From Pararobbsia alpina (GTDB lineage Bacteria; Pseudomonadota; Gammaproteobacteria; Burkholderiales; Burkholderiaceae): a stretch of DNA of 64,000 bases. Position numbers and translations under genes: made by a program. The first letter of the stretch is position 1. Every line of letters begins with the position of its first letter. Under the pieces are notes generated by a model, which saw only the letters and a program-made list of their open reading frames with translations, ran no database searches and had not been told where the DNA came from. The stretch is from positions 1-64,000 of the forward strand of contig NZ_CADIKM010000017.1 in assembly GCF_902859895.1 (NCBI RefSeq). The letters run 5' to 3'. This document shows, piece after piece, positions 1 to 7,087 of this stretch.

Positions 1-682
1 GAAGCTGCAGCCAATGCGGCTATGACGCGCGTGAGAATCTTTCCAGCCCCCACCTTTCGGTCGGTTCCATGCTCGGTATTGCGCTTGGACGTGTCAACCA
101 CATCTGGCGCTCGTTCGGCGGTAGTCAAGAGTACGTTCCTTCAGACAGACATCACTATGGAGACCGGCCAAACTTTGGCGGACGCACTCGAAATCTGGAA
201 GAGGGTCAGAAGGAAACGCATCCTTTACAAAAATGGATGACTGACGCGCAAAACGAGGGGATGAGTCTCAAACGTCTCATTGCTTAGGTGGGTCGGGGAG
301 CTGCTCGAAAGGGAACTCGGTGTGCGGCTGGTAGAGCGACAGTCGCGATCGGTGTTGCGTCGCGAATGACTAAACACCGATCGCACGTCCAGCTCGAGGC
401 GCCTTGCGTAGCCAAGTGCTGCTCCTTTCGTAGCTGGATGAAGTCAAAACCCGGTGCGAGATGTTTTAGCTTAATGATGGGGTACCGATTTGCGCGGCAT
501 TGCTTGACTCATTAGGGTCGCGGCAATATTCTCTACACCGCAGAAAAGTCCCCCCAAGCAGCGTTTCGGCACGTCGTCCAACAAGGTCCTGTGTCCGAGT
601 GCGTTCGCGTAACGATGGCGCACCACAGCGTCGACACCCGGGACCCCGCGCTGCCGCGGAAAATAACAATGAGCTCGTCACC
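1..682. other. Left-edge region without an intact gene
   Basis: No convincing intact coding sequence is visible. The open frames here on both strands have no good ribosome binding site and no recognisable family. The only protein-like signal is a short LysR helix-turn-helix relic at 265-369, described separately. The stretch ends at the FecR gene and probably carries the promoter of the FecR/OmpA/CHASE2 unit, although I see no clear -35/-10 pair. Confidence 0.5.
265..369 (+). pseudogene. Relic of a LysR-type regulator N-terminus
   Basis: Read from 265 in the frame that stops at 367-369, the translation contains ELLERELGVRLVERQSRSV. This matches the end of the LysR-family DNA-binding domain, where a helix-turn-helix is followed by a wing of the form LExxLGxxLFxR. 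The preceding residues are degenerate, there is no start codon for a proper N-terminus, and the frame closes 34 codons after the previous stop, so no effector domain remains. This looks like a decayed fragment of a LysR gene. The assignment rests on one short motif. Confidence 0.4.
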
Positions 683-1153
683 ATGCGTATCCACGCCACC
701 CAATATGCTTTGATTCTCGTCTGCTCGTGCATGGCTGTCGGCAATGCATGTGCCGCCGCCGATTCTGCCGGCGTCGTCAAGACGCTGAAGGGGGCGGTGC
801 ACATCGAGCGAGCTGGAGGCACTTCGAGCGTGGCCATCGGCACTGAAGTCTATAGCAGCGATCGCATTGTGACCGGCCCGGAATCCTCCATTGGCATCAC
901 GCTGCGTGACAATACCCTGCTTTCCGAGGGTGCCAATTCCGTCCTCGAGCTCAACAAATTCGCGTTCAATACGACAACCTATGATGGGGCGCTCGATGCC
1001 ACCATCAAACGCGGTTCCTTGGCGGTGATTGACGGAAAGCTGGCGAAAGCCAATCCGGATGCCGTGCGTTACAACACGCCGACCACCACGCTGGGCGTGC
1101 GCGGCACTGAATTCATCATTGAAGTCGGTGGTAACGGGGAGAGTGCACGTTGA
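683..1153 (+). CDS. FecR-domain periplasmic protein
   Basis: A 156-residue protein with an N-terminal signal peptide of about 26 residues ending in a small-residue stretch (NACAAA). The FecR fold follows: GTEVYSSDRIVTGPESS, then a threonine-rich strand pair and the closing motif TTTLGVRGTEF. In small proteins of this type the domain acts as a periplasmic binding or scaffold module, unlike the anti-sigma FecR of iron uptake. The ATG at 683 is chosen because the signal peptide begins there; the longer frame upstream has no such feature. The stop overlaps the start of the OmpA lipoprotein gene (TTGA), so the two are translationally coupled. With the CHASE2 gene it forms a three-gene unit. The ligand is not readable from the sequence. 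Confidence 0.8.
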   Translation: MRIHATQYALILVCSCMAVGNACAAADSAGVVKTLKGAVHIERAGGTSSVAIGTEVYSSDRIVTGPESSIGITLRDNTLLSEGANSVLELNKFAFNTTTYDGALDATIKRGSLAVIDGKLAKANPDAVRYNTPTTTLGVRGTEFIIEVGGNGESAR

Positions 1154-1767
1154 AGTCTGTGATCCGAAGACATCGGCCGGTATTGGCCGCGGCATTCGCC
1201 ATGCTGGGTTTCTTGTCGGGGTGTAGCACGGCCCCGGACAAAATTATTCTATTGCCAGATCCGGAAGGAACAGTCGGTGCGGTGATTGTCCACAGCGGCA
1301 CCCAGGAGCAACTGATAAACCAGCCTTACGCCGGGTTAGACGTTGCCAAGGGCGGCGCCATGGAAAAAACGATGGATAGCCAAGCCAGTGTGCAGGCACG
1401 CTATGGTCAGCTATTGGCGGCACGGCCTCCGCGCCCCATGACATTTACCATCAACTTTCTGTTTGACTCCGCCACCGAATTGGCCCCCCAGTCATCGGCC
1501 ACGGTTGACAAGCTAAAAGCCGTCCTGGCTACCTGGCCTGCACCGCACCTCGTGGTAGTGGGTCACACCGATCGGGCCGGCTCTCAAGAACTCAATGACA
1601 AGCTGTCGATGCGGCGGGCGCAGACTGTCGCGGCGTTCTTGACCAAGGAAGGGATTCCCGCACAACAAATAGAGATCGCTGGCCGCGGCAAGCGTGAGCC
1701 ACTTGTCTCCACACCGGATGGCGTCGCCAATCCCATGAACCGGCGCGTGGTCATCACCATTCAATGA
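1150..1767 (+). CDS. OmpA-family peptidoglycan-binding lipoprotein
   Basis: A 205-residue lipoprotein. It starts at a TTG that overlaps the preceding stop and is preceded by GGGGAG at about 8 nt. The signal peptide ends in the lipobox LSGC, with the lipidated cysteine at about residue 25. The C-terminal ~110 residues are an OmpA domain: INFLFDSATELAP, then VVVGHTDRAGS with the diaminopimelate-contacting Asp, then LSMRRAQTVAAFL and GRGKREP. It should tether the outer membrane to peptidoglycan. Placed between the FecR and CHASE2 genes, it is likely part of an envelope-sensing complex. An ATG at 1201 would give an implausibly short signal peptide, so TTG is preferred. Confidence 0.88.
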   Translation: MKSVIRRHRPVLAAAFAMLGFLSGCSTAPDKIILLPDPEGTVGAVIVHSGTQEQLINQPYAGLDVAKGGAMEKTMDSQASVQARYGQLLAARPPRPMTFTINFLFDSATELAPQSSATVDKLKAVLATWPAPHLVVVGHTDRAGSQELNDKLSMRRAQTVAAFLTKEGIPAQQIEIAGRGKREPLVSTPDGVANPMNRRVVITIQ

Positions 1768-1805
1768 CGCGGGCAGTCCGCGACCGCGCCAAACTTCGAC
1801 ATTGA

Positions 1806-3308
1806 ATGGCTTTTGCCTTCATGAAACGCTTCTGCGTACGATTGCTTGCCATTGCCAGAAAGCTCCTGCGCGCGCACAAGGGGCGTCCAGTGGCACTCGT
1901 GGTCTTGTTCTGCCTGAGCCTGCTCAACCTATGCAGCGAGTGGCCGAACGACATCGCACGTCCGGCTTTCGTGGACACGCTTGATGAGGTGTTGCCGAAC
2001 TCCTTCGGAACGGCCCGGCAACTCTTGTTTGACCACTATCAACGTCTCTTTCCACGGACTCCGACAGCACAGCCCGTGACCATTGTCGAGATTGATGAGA
2101 AGACGCTGGCGGCCATCGGTCAATGGCCGTGGCCGCGCAATCGGCTCGCGGGCCTGATCGATGCCATTGCGGCACAGAAACCGCTGGCTATCGGTCTGGA
2201 CATCTACATGCCGGAGCCGGATCAAACGTCTCCCGACAAAGTGGCCGACAATCTGCCGACAGGGGCGGCAGCCCTGGCCGCCGGCCTGCGAGCCCTTCCC
2301 AGTCACGAGGCCATTCTCGCCAAATCGTTGCGGGCCGCACCGACCATACTGGGTGCCGCGGCCTTCGATCATGCTGCCTTCACCACGAGCACCGATCTGC
2401 GAAGCGCGCCGATCCTCGTGCATGGCGCCGACCCCCTGCGCAGCGTGCAACGGTTCAACTATGTGCTGGCCAGCCTGCCGCAATTGCAGGCGGCGGCGCA
2501 CGGGCAGGCGATGCTGAACGTGGCGCTGGAACAAGGCGTGGTGCGGCATATTCCGCTCCTCATGGGTTTGGGCGGGAAACTGGTCCCCAGCCTGCCAATA
2601 GAAATGCTCCGTGTTGCCACGGGTTCATCGGCGGTCGACGTTTTTGCCGACCCATCCGGTGTGCAGGCAGTGGGTGTCGCGGATGTGCAGGTGCCCACTC
2701 AACCCGACGGTGACATCTGGTTGCATTTCGCGTCCATTCAGTCGACGCAGGACCGCTATGTGTCCGCGCGGGACATCCTGCAGGGGAAAGTCGATCCGGG
2801 CCGCATCCGGAACAAGTTGGTGCTGGTCGGCCTGACCGGCTCGGGCCTGACTGACATGCGCACGACCGCGCTGGGGGAACTGGTGCCGGGTATCGAAATC
2901 CAGGCCCAGGTCATCGAGACGATTTTCGAGGGACGTTTCCTGCGTCGCCCCACCTGGCTGAAATGGGCAGAGTGCGCCTTCATCATGGCGTTCGGGCTGT
3001 TGATCATCTGGTATGTGCCACGCACCGATTCGCGACTTGCAGTGTTCATGAGGCACGTGCCCAAGGCTTCCGCCGTTTTGGGCATCCTCCTGAATTTGCT
3101 GATTCTTTCAAGCGGCATTTTTCTTTTCAAGCATCTCGGGTTGCTGGTAGATGCAGCCTCGATTTTCATTGTTTTGTCTGCAGTCATGGGCTGCTTCTTT
3201 TCAACCGCGTTACTGGACGAGGACGCGCGAGTGGAAGCCGCGCACGCGAAGGTGCGTGAAGACGACAATGGCCGCACCGGCAAGGCCTCCGGGCCGGAGG
3301 TCGCCTGA
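1806..3308 (+). CDS. CHASE2-domain membrane sensor lacking an output domain
   Basis: A 500-residue protein: an N-terminal membrane segment (residues ~27-45), a periplasmic CHASE2 domain (~85-370) with the signatures VTIVEIDEKTLAAIGQWPWPR and AIGLDIYMPEPD, and three closely spaced transmembrane helices (~380-475). In most CHASE2 proteins the third helix leads into an adenylate cyclase, GGDEF, kinase or phosphatase domain. Here only about 30 charged residues follow before the stop, and the DNA after it shows no continuing catalytic domain. It follows the FecR and OmpA genes by 38 nt. It probably senses an envelope signal and passes it to a partner protein, or it is a truncated cyclase. The start may instead be the ATG at 1821. 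Confidence 0.8.
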   Translation: MAFAFMKRFCVRLLAIARKLLRAHKGRPVALVVLFCLSLLNLCSEWPNDIARPAFVDTLDEVLPNSFGTARQLLFDHYQRLFPRTPTAQPVTIVEIDEKTLAAIGQWPWPRNRLAGLIDAIAAQKPLAIGLDIYMPEPDQTSPDKVADNLPTGAAALAAGLRALPSHEAILAKSLRAAPTILGAAAFDHAAFTTSTDLRSAPILVHGADPLRSVQRFNYVLASLPQLQAAAHGQAMLNVALEQGVVRHIPLLMGLGGKLVPSLPIEMLRVATGSSAVDVFADPSGVQAVGVADVQVPTQPDGDIWLHFASIQSTQDRYVSARDILQGKVDPGRIRNKLVLVGLTGSGLTDMRTTALGELVPGIEIQAQVIETIFEGRFLRRPTWLKWAECAFIMAFGLLIIWYVPRTDSRLAVFMRHVPKASAVLGILLNLLILSSGIFLFKHLGLLVDAASIFIVLSAVMGCFFSTALLDEDARVEAAHAKVREDDNGRTGKASGPEVA

Positions 3309-3721
3309 GGGCGAAAAGGATGGCCGCGGCGCGAAGCGCGGACAACACCGCATGGGGACGAATCAGGGCGGTAGCGCGCTCTAACATACGGTAATACCAA
3401 ATAACAGTATGTAGCGCGGTGCGGATCGGAACGGGTTTTCGTAACCCAGTTGAAAGAGAAAATGCGAGAAGGTGGCACGCGGCTTATCGCGGTTATACAC
3501 CCGTATAACCGGTTGATGCTAACGCGGTATTGGTATATCCAACCATAGAGTAGATTCACCCCATGGCAAAAGTTATTCTTCTTACATGCAGAAAGCGCTC
3601 GCCGCGTTTACCCACGGTGAGAGCACGAGTCAGCAGCGATTGATCAGAATGGAATCAAACGCGTCTGGATCAGCGATGAAGGGCGCAGGCCCTTTGATAG
3701 GGAATGCCATAGGAGATTGCC
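3309..3721. other. Intergenic region holding promoter-like element A
   Basis: No gene is visible. A GC-rich inverted repeat (CCGCGGCGCGAAGCGCGG) lies shortly after the CHASE2 stop, without a T-run. The distinctive content is element A at 3491-3604, annotated separately. It is followed by about 110 bp of leader before the ATG at 3722. Confidence 0.5.
3491..3604 (+). promoter_or_regulatory. Promoter-like element A, paired with 5763-5876
   Basis: This 114 bp stretch aligns without gaps to 5763-5876; I count roughly three quarters of positions identical by hand. It contains a dyad GTTATACACCCGTATAAC near its left end, a second dyad TTGGTATATCCAA in the middle, and the conserved tail TAGAGTAGAT then GGCAAAA and AGCGCTCGCCG. 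The left dyad looks like a repressor or activator operator and the middle part like a promoter core. The element lies about 120 bp upstream of the 78-residue protein gene. The sequence match is direct; the promoter role is inferred from position. Confidence 0.6.
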
Positions 3722-3958
3722 ATGTCCGTTGAGATCATTGTCCGCGAAACGAAGACCGGCCTCGAAATCGTCAGTGGCCGACGCCGGCTCGATGCGCTGC
3801 TCGCCTTGCGCGACGAAGTCGTGGTGATGAGCCTGGGCATCGGCGAGGTCGTCATTGCGCGTCTGCCGGACGGGCGTCTGCAGCTATCGGCGAATCCAGA
3901 GCACGTCAAGCTGTTCCGCCAGCCGGAAGCAGCGCCGGGCAACAAGAGTTTCGCCTGA
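3722..3958 (+). CDS. Small conserved-type protein, possible ParB-like fragment fold
   Basis: A 78-residue protein with a strong ribosome binding site (AGGAG, 6 nt before ATG). I do not recognise a named family. The segment GLEIVSGRRRLDALLAL resembles the ParB/sulfiredoxin box (G-x-RR-x-x-A), and the following residues alternate as beta strands (VVIARLPDGRLQL). The protein is far too short for ParB, lacking the HTH and dimer domains. It is monocistronic, sits downstream of promoter-like element A, and faces a FixJ-type regulator gene 370 bp away. Function unknown; the ParB resemblance is only a motif-level hint. Confidence 0.6.
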   Translation: MSVEIIVRETKTGLEIVSGRRRLDALLALRDEVVVMSLGIGEVVIARLPDGRLQLSANPEHVKLFRQPEAAPGNKSFA

Positions 3959-4326
3959 GCGATTGGACGCCCGCAGAGTATCGGACATCGCATCTTCGTA
4001 TCGTTGATTTAACTAACTATTAAAATCCGTCAAGCCGGGTTCAATCACTCGGCAATCAACCTGGCGCCGCTCGAGCGCCTCTCGAGGCCACTCCAGCGTC
4101 ACGTGCGTCTTCGTCACAGTCCGTGCCCCGGTGAACAACCGGCCGGAACCCAGTCATCAGCCCACCACGCATGAACATCAGCGCCAGATGCCTTGGCAAA
4201 CGTACCGTTTCAATCTAGTGGATTACCAAGCGGGCAGCGAATTACGGTTCCTGTGCTTCCTGGGGGCGTAGAATATTCGCATACCAGCGCTATGCGATCA
4301 CGTTCCGCGCTTCGCGAGGTGCCCAG
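3959..4326. other. Intergenic region before the FixJ-type regulator
   Basis: No gene is seen. There is an AT-rich patch (TTTAACTAACTATTAAAAT, about 4007-4025) that could be a promoter core in this GC-rich background. The region ends with GAGGTG 5 nt before the ATG of the response regulator. Confidence 0.4.
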
Positions 4327-5007
4327 ATGGCTACTGGACCGACCCACCGAGTGACGGCTGAAACCGCCACAACCGACGATTCCATCATTTACGTCGTCGA
4401 TGACGACCAGGCAATTCGACTTGCCCTCGGCACACTGATGCGCTCCGTGGGCTTGCGCGTCGAAGTGTTCGAGTCTCCTGATGAGTTTCTCCGATTTCCT
4501 CACTATGCCGGGCCGAGCTGCCTGATCCTCGACGTGCGACTCCGTGGGAAAAGCGGCATGGCTTTTCATCAGGAAATCTTGAGTAGCGGGATGCGTATTC
4601 CCGTCGTATTCATGACGGGTCATGGAGACATCGAGATGGGTGTGAAGGCGATGAAGGCCGGAGCACAGGACTTCTTTGCCAAGCCCTTCAAGGACCAGGA
4701 CATGCTCGACGCAGTGGCTCAGGCACTGGCGCGAGACCGTGAGCGAATCGCGGCAGAAGCCGCCTTGGCCGGTCTGCGTGCGGCATATGACTCCCTGTCA
4801 CCTCGGGAAAAAGAGGTCATGGCCTTTGTGCTGTCGGGCTTGCTGAACAAGCAGATTGCCGATGAGATGAACTTGAGCGAAATCACGGTCAAGGTTCACC
4901 GGGGACAGGTCATGCGCAAGATGGAGGCACGCTCCATGCCCGACCTTGTTCGCAAGGCCGAATCCCTCGGTATCGCGCCCACTCCGCGCCACGGCGGTCA
5001 TCATTAG
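4327..5007 (+). CDS. FixJ/NarL-type response regulator (REC plus LuxR HTH)
   Basis: A 226-residue two-domain regulator. The receiver (residues ~20-140) has the acidic pair in VDDDQA, the phospho-acceptor Asp in LILDVRLRGKSG and the conserved Lys in FFAKPFKD. The C-terminal LuxR-type HTH begins LSPREKEVMAFV and contains KQIADEMNLSEITVKVHR. The architecture and the spacing between domains are FixJ-like, implying a phosphorylation-controlled transcription activator. The start is supported by GAGGTG at 5 nt. No histidine kinase gene is adjacent; the nearest in the window is 22 kb away. It converges with a second FixJ-like receiver gene, and its regulated genes may be the small-protein genes on either side. 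Confidence 0.9.
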   Translation: MATGPTHRVTAETATTDDSIIYVVDDDQAIRLALGTLMRSVGLRVEVFESPDEFLRFPHYAGPSCLILDVRLRGKSGMAFHQEILSSGMRIPVVFMTGHGDIEMGVKAMKAGAQDFFAKPFKDQDMLDAVAQALARDRERIAAEAALAGLRAAYDSLSPREKEVMAFVLSGLLNKQIADEMNLSEITVKVHRGQVMRKMEARSMPDLVRKAESLGIAPTPRHGGHH

Positions 5008-5051
5008 TGAGCGCCACGTGCACGCGCCCTGTCACGGCGCGTGAGTGTTCA

Positions 5052-5450
5052 CTACGCATTTCCAAGAGCGACCGAGAGCCAATGAGCCATGACAGCGGGC
5101 TCGTAGGGCTTCTGCAGCAACACGAGTGCGCCATTATTCATCGCTTTTGCCTGGAGTGACGAGGACGGAAATGCGCTGATAAAGATGGTCGCCGGGGCAT
5201 GGCCCTGAGCACGCAGGCACTCATGCATCTCGATACCTGACATCCCGGGCATGCGCACGTCGGAAATCAGACAGGTGGTATCAGCGACCTGTCCGGACGA
5301 AAGAAATTCTTCTGCCGACTCATACATGCGCACCTGCCAGCCAAGCGACCGGATGAGGCTGCCTAGCGCAAGACGGACGGCCCGATCATCGTCGACAATC
5401 GTAACAACTGGCGTATTTTGCAAAATGCGGCCCTCGACCTCTCTTTTCAC
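5052..5450 (-). CDS. Stand-alone FixJ-like receiver protein
   Basis: About 132 residues from a GTG start at 5450, or shorter from a TTG at 5423. It is a single receiver domain: IVDDDRAVRLALGSLIRS, the phospho-acceptor in CLISDVRMPGMSG and the Lys in VLLQKPYEP. It has no HTH or other output, so it would act as a phosphate sink or a protein-protein switch. It resembles the receiver of the convergent FixJ-type regulator (VDDDxAxRLALGxLxRS), suggesting duplication followed by loss of the output domain. The longer open frame to 5552 adds a basic, low-complexity N-terminus without family support, and a good Shine-Dalgarno is missing for any start, so the start is uncertain. Confidence 0.72.
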   Translation of the reverse strand: MKREVEGRILQNTPVVTIVDDDRAVRLALGSLIRSLGWQVRMYESAEEFLSSGQVADTTCLISDVRMPGMSGIEMHECLRAQGHAPATIFISAFPSSSLQAKAMNNGALVLLQKPYEPAVMAHWLSVALGNA

Positions 5451-5976
5451 AGGATAACGTGCGATCGGTGCCGCTCGCCTCCTTTTAGTCTGGAGAGTAG
5501 CCTGTAACCGTGCCCAGCGACATGATACGAATGTATATAAAAGCCGGACCACGTCCGCGCCGGTCGCCTTGTGAATCCTGGTTAGTACAAGCTCCTGGCG
5601 GGCGGGAGGCCAAAGCCGCGTGACTCAAGTAAAAGTGCTCGCGAAATTTCCGAGACGGTCCACTCTCGACTTTTCCGTCTATTTTGTTCTTCATCTTCAG
5701 ATAATGGTCGGCGGATTTTATTTCGCGCAGTTCGACCCCGCTCGTTAAGGCCCTTTCAATACGGTTATACGCGTGTATAAGCCAGTTACCCTAACGCGGC
5801 ATTGGTATATCCAACGGTAGAGTAGATATACAGCGCGGCAAAACCTACTCTTCTCTCATCAGGATAGCGCTCGCCGTCATGACAGCGCAAAGCTCGCGGT
5901 TCGGCTCGACGACAGCATCGCCTTTTGGACTGCCCGCCCGACCGGTTCTCTTTTATAGCGTCTTCAAGGAGTCATC
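5451..5976. other. Intergenic region holding promoter-like element B
   Basis: No gene is visible on either strand apart from spurious frames. The left part is the upstream region of the stand-alone receiver gene and has a run of moderately AT-rich sequence around 5640-5720. Element B (5763-5876) follows, then about 100 bp of leader before the 42-codon gene at 5977. Confidence 0.5.
5763..5876 (+). promoter_or_regulatory. Promoter-like element B, paired with 3491-3604
   Basis: The second copy of the 114 bp element. It keeps the left dyad in variant form (GTTATACGCGTGTATAAG), the invariant core CTAACGCGG followed by ATTGGTATATCCAAC, then GTAGAGTAGAT, GGCAAAA and AGCGCTCGCCG, with the same spacing throughout and no gaps. 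It lies 100 bp upstream of a 42-codon gene and the DUF3331 gene. Conservation of both dyads and of their spacing, set against divergence between them, suggests selection on binding sites rather than a recent copy. Confidence 0.6.
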
Positions 5977-6105
5977 GTGCCATCTGTTCTGCGTACCTGG
6001 ATTCATATCGGAAGCAACGCGTACGTGGAGTACACGTTCGTGCCGTGGCTTGGTAGAAACATCTATCGCCGCACCGTCGATCTCTCCGCCGTATGCATCC
6101 AGTAG
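5977..6105 (+). CDS. Unrecognised 42-residue protein
   Basis: A short open frame starting with GTG at 5977, preceded by AAGGAG at 6 nt, and ending at a TAG at 6103-6105. The product has an aromatic, mixed composition (WIHIGSNAYVEYTFVPWLG, then RNIYRRTVDLSAV) unlike a random GC-rich frame. No signal peptide or membrane helix is evident. It is the first gene after promoter-like element B and lies 75 bp before the DUF3331 gene, so the two are probably co-transcribed. I do not know its family. The case rests on ribosome binding site, position and composition. Confidence 0.5.
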   Translation: MPSVLRTWIHIGSNAYVEYTFVPWLGRNIYRRTVDLSAVCIQ

Positions 6106-6179
6106 CCGCAAGGGAAGGGTAGTCGAACTCTACCCTTTGTTCGCTTACCGCTTCACTCTTTGCTAGTGAGAGGAATGTG

Positions 6180-6752
6180 ATGTTGAAGGCTGAATCCAAT
6201 ACGACTTCGGACATCCTGTCAGAAAATGGCTCTTACCCTACCTCTGTTGTCCCCGCGCTGCCCTCCGGCCATCATTCGTCGCCGCATCCGGCGGGCCGGT
6301 CCGTCCAGTCAAAGTCCGCTTACGGCACTTCGTCGCCAAAGGGTCCGGACCCTTGGGCAACGACGCTCGCAGCCATCCGACAGTTCTCTTCCCCGCCACA
6401 CCCGGTGCGGAATTCTCAGGACCTGCCTGGCCGCTCCACCACTGCTGGCGTGCCGCTACGTCCGCGGGGGACGGACGGCAGCGACGCGCGCACGTTTACT
6501 GTGACGGTCTTGGAGGAACTGCCCAATTCTCTTTTTGCGGTCCGCTGGGTCGATCCGACGCTTTGCAACTACGAAGAGCAGATCTGGTCGCCATGTTGCG
6601 CTGTTGCGCCGGGGCGTTGCGCGCTATCGGGACAGCAGATCAAGCTGGGCGACTCGGTCTACCGCCCCCGCACCCGCGGACGGATCGTGCCCCTTAACAG
6701 AGACGCAATGATTATGGCCAGCGAAATGGTCAAGGTTCGCACAATCGTCTAA
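6180..6752 (+). CDS. DUF3331 domain protein
   Basis: About 190 residues. The first ~100 are Ser/Pro-rich and probably disordered. The C-terminal ~85 form the DUF3331 domain: a strand-rich start (FTVTVLEELPNSLFAVRWVD), a CALSGQQIKLGDSVYRP core and an end of the type NRDAMIMASEM. DUF3331 proteins are, as far as I know, largely confined to Burkholderia sensu lato, often in several copies, and have no known function. The cysteines in SPCCAVAPGRCALSG suggest a possible metal site. GAGAGG lies 6-7 nt before the ATG at 6180; a GTG at 6177 is an in-frame alternative. It follows the 42-codon gene and precedes another small gene. Confidence 0.8.
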   Translation: MLKAESNTTSDILSENGSYPTSVVPALPSGHHSSPHPAGRSVQSKSAYGTSSPKGPDPWATTLAAIRQFSSPPHPVRNSQDLPGRSTTAGVPLRPRGTDGSDARTFTVTVLEELPNSLFAVRWVDPTLCNYEEQIWSPCCAVAPGRCALSGQQIKLGDSVYRPRTRGRIVPLNRDAMIMASEMVKVRTIV

Positions 6753-6864
6753 CTCGAACGCGTGCGGGAGTTCGTCAACGCCGGTTCGAATTCACTAGCG
6801 AAGCATTGCCTGAGTGTTGGCCAACTCAGGACGTGTTCCAAGGTCTGGCCTCTGGAGGTGCAAC

Positions 6865-7074
6865 ATGAAACTGGAAACTGTCACGTTTGGGAAACTGCGC
6901 CGTCTCGCTCCTGTCCTCGATGACATTCTCAGCGCAGGCGAAGTTGAGCACGCAGGCCAGGCCGTGGGCCTTGCTTCGCTTGCCCAGTTATGCTCACAGC
7001 TGTTCGACGCCTACTACTGCCAATATCCGGGAGAGATCGCGCAAGTGCGACTCGAGGCCCTCGAGTCGCGGTAA
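6865..7074 (+). CDS. Unrecognised 69-residue protein
   Basis: A 69-residue protein with a near-ideal ribosome binding site (GGAGGTG, 4-5 nt before ATG). It is predicted to be mostly helical (LRRLAPVLDDILSAGEVEHA, then LAQLCSQLFDAYYCQYPGE), with two cysteines and no signal peptide or membrane helix. It lies 112 bp after the DUF3331 gene on the same strand and converges with the aldo/keto reductase gene 13 bp away. The family is not recognised. Strong translation signals make it likely real. Confidence 0.65.
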   Translation: MKLETVTFGKLRRLAPVLDDILSAGEVEHAGQAVGLASLAQLCSQLFDAYYCQYPGEIAQVRLEALESR

Positions 7075-7087
7075 GCCGTAGGATTCC

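Noticed and set aside
500-682. N-terminal extension of the FecR gene
   Set aside because: It would place 61 Arg-rich residues before an otherwise normal signal peptide.
5879-6166. 95-codon frame after element B
   Set aside because: It overlaps the 42-codon frame at 5977, which has a real ribosome binding site; the longer frame has none and a random-looking composition.
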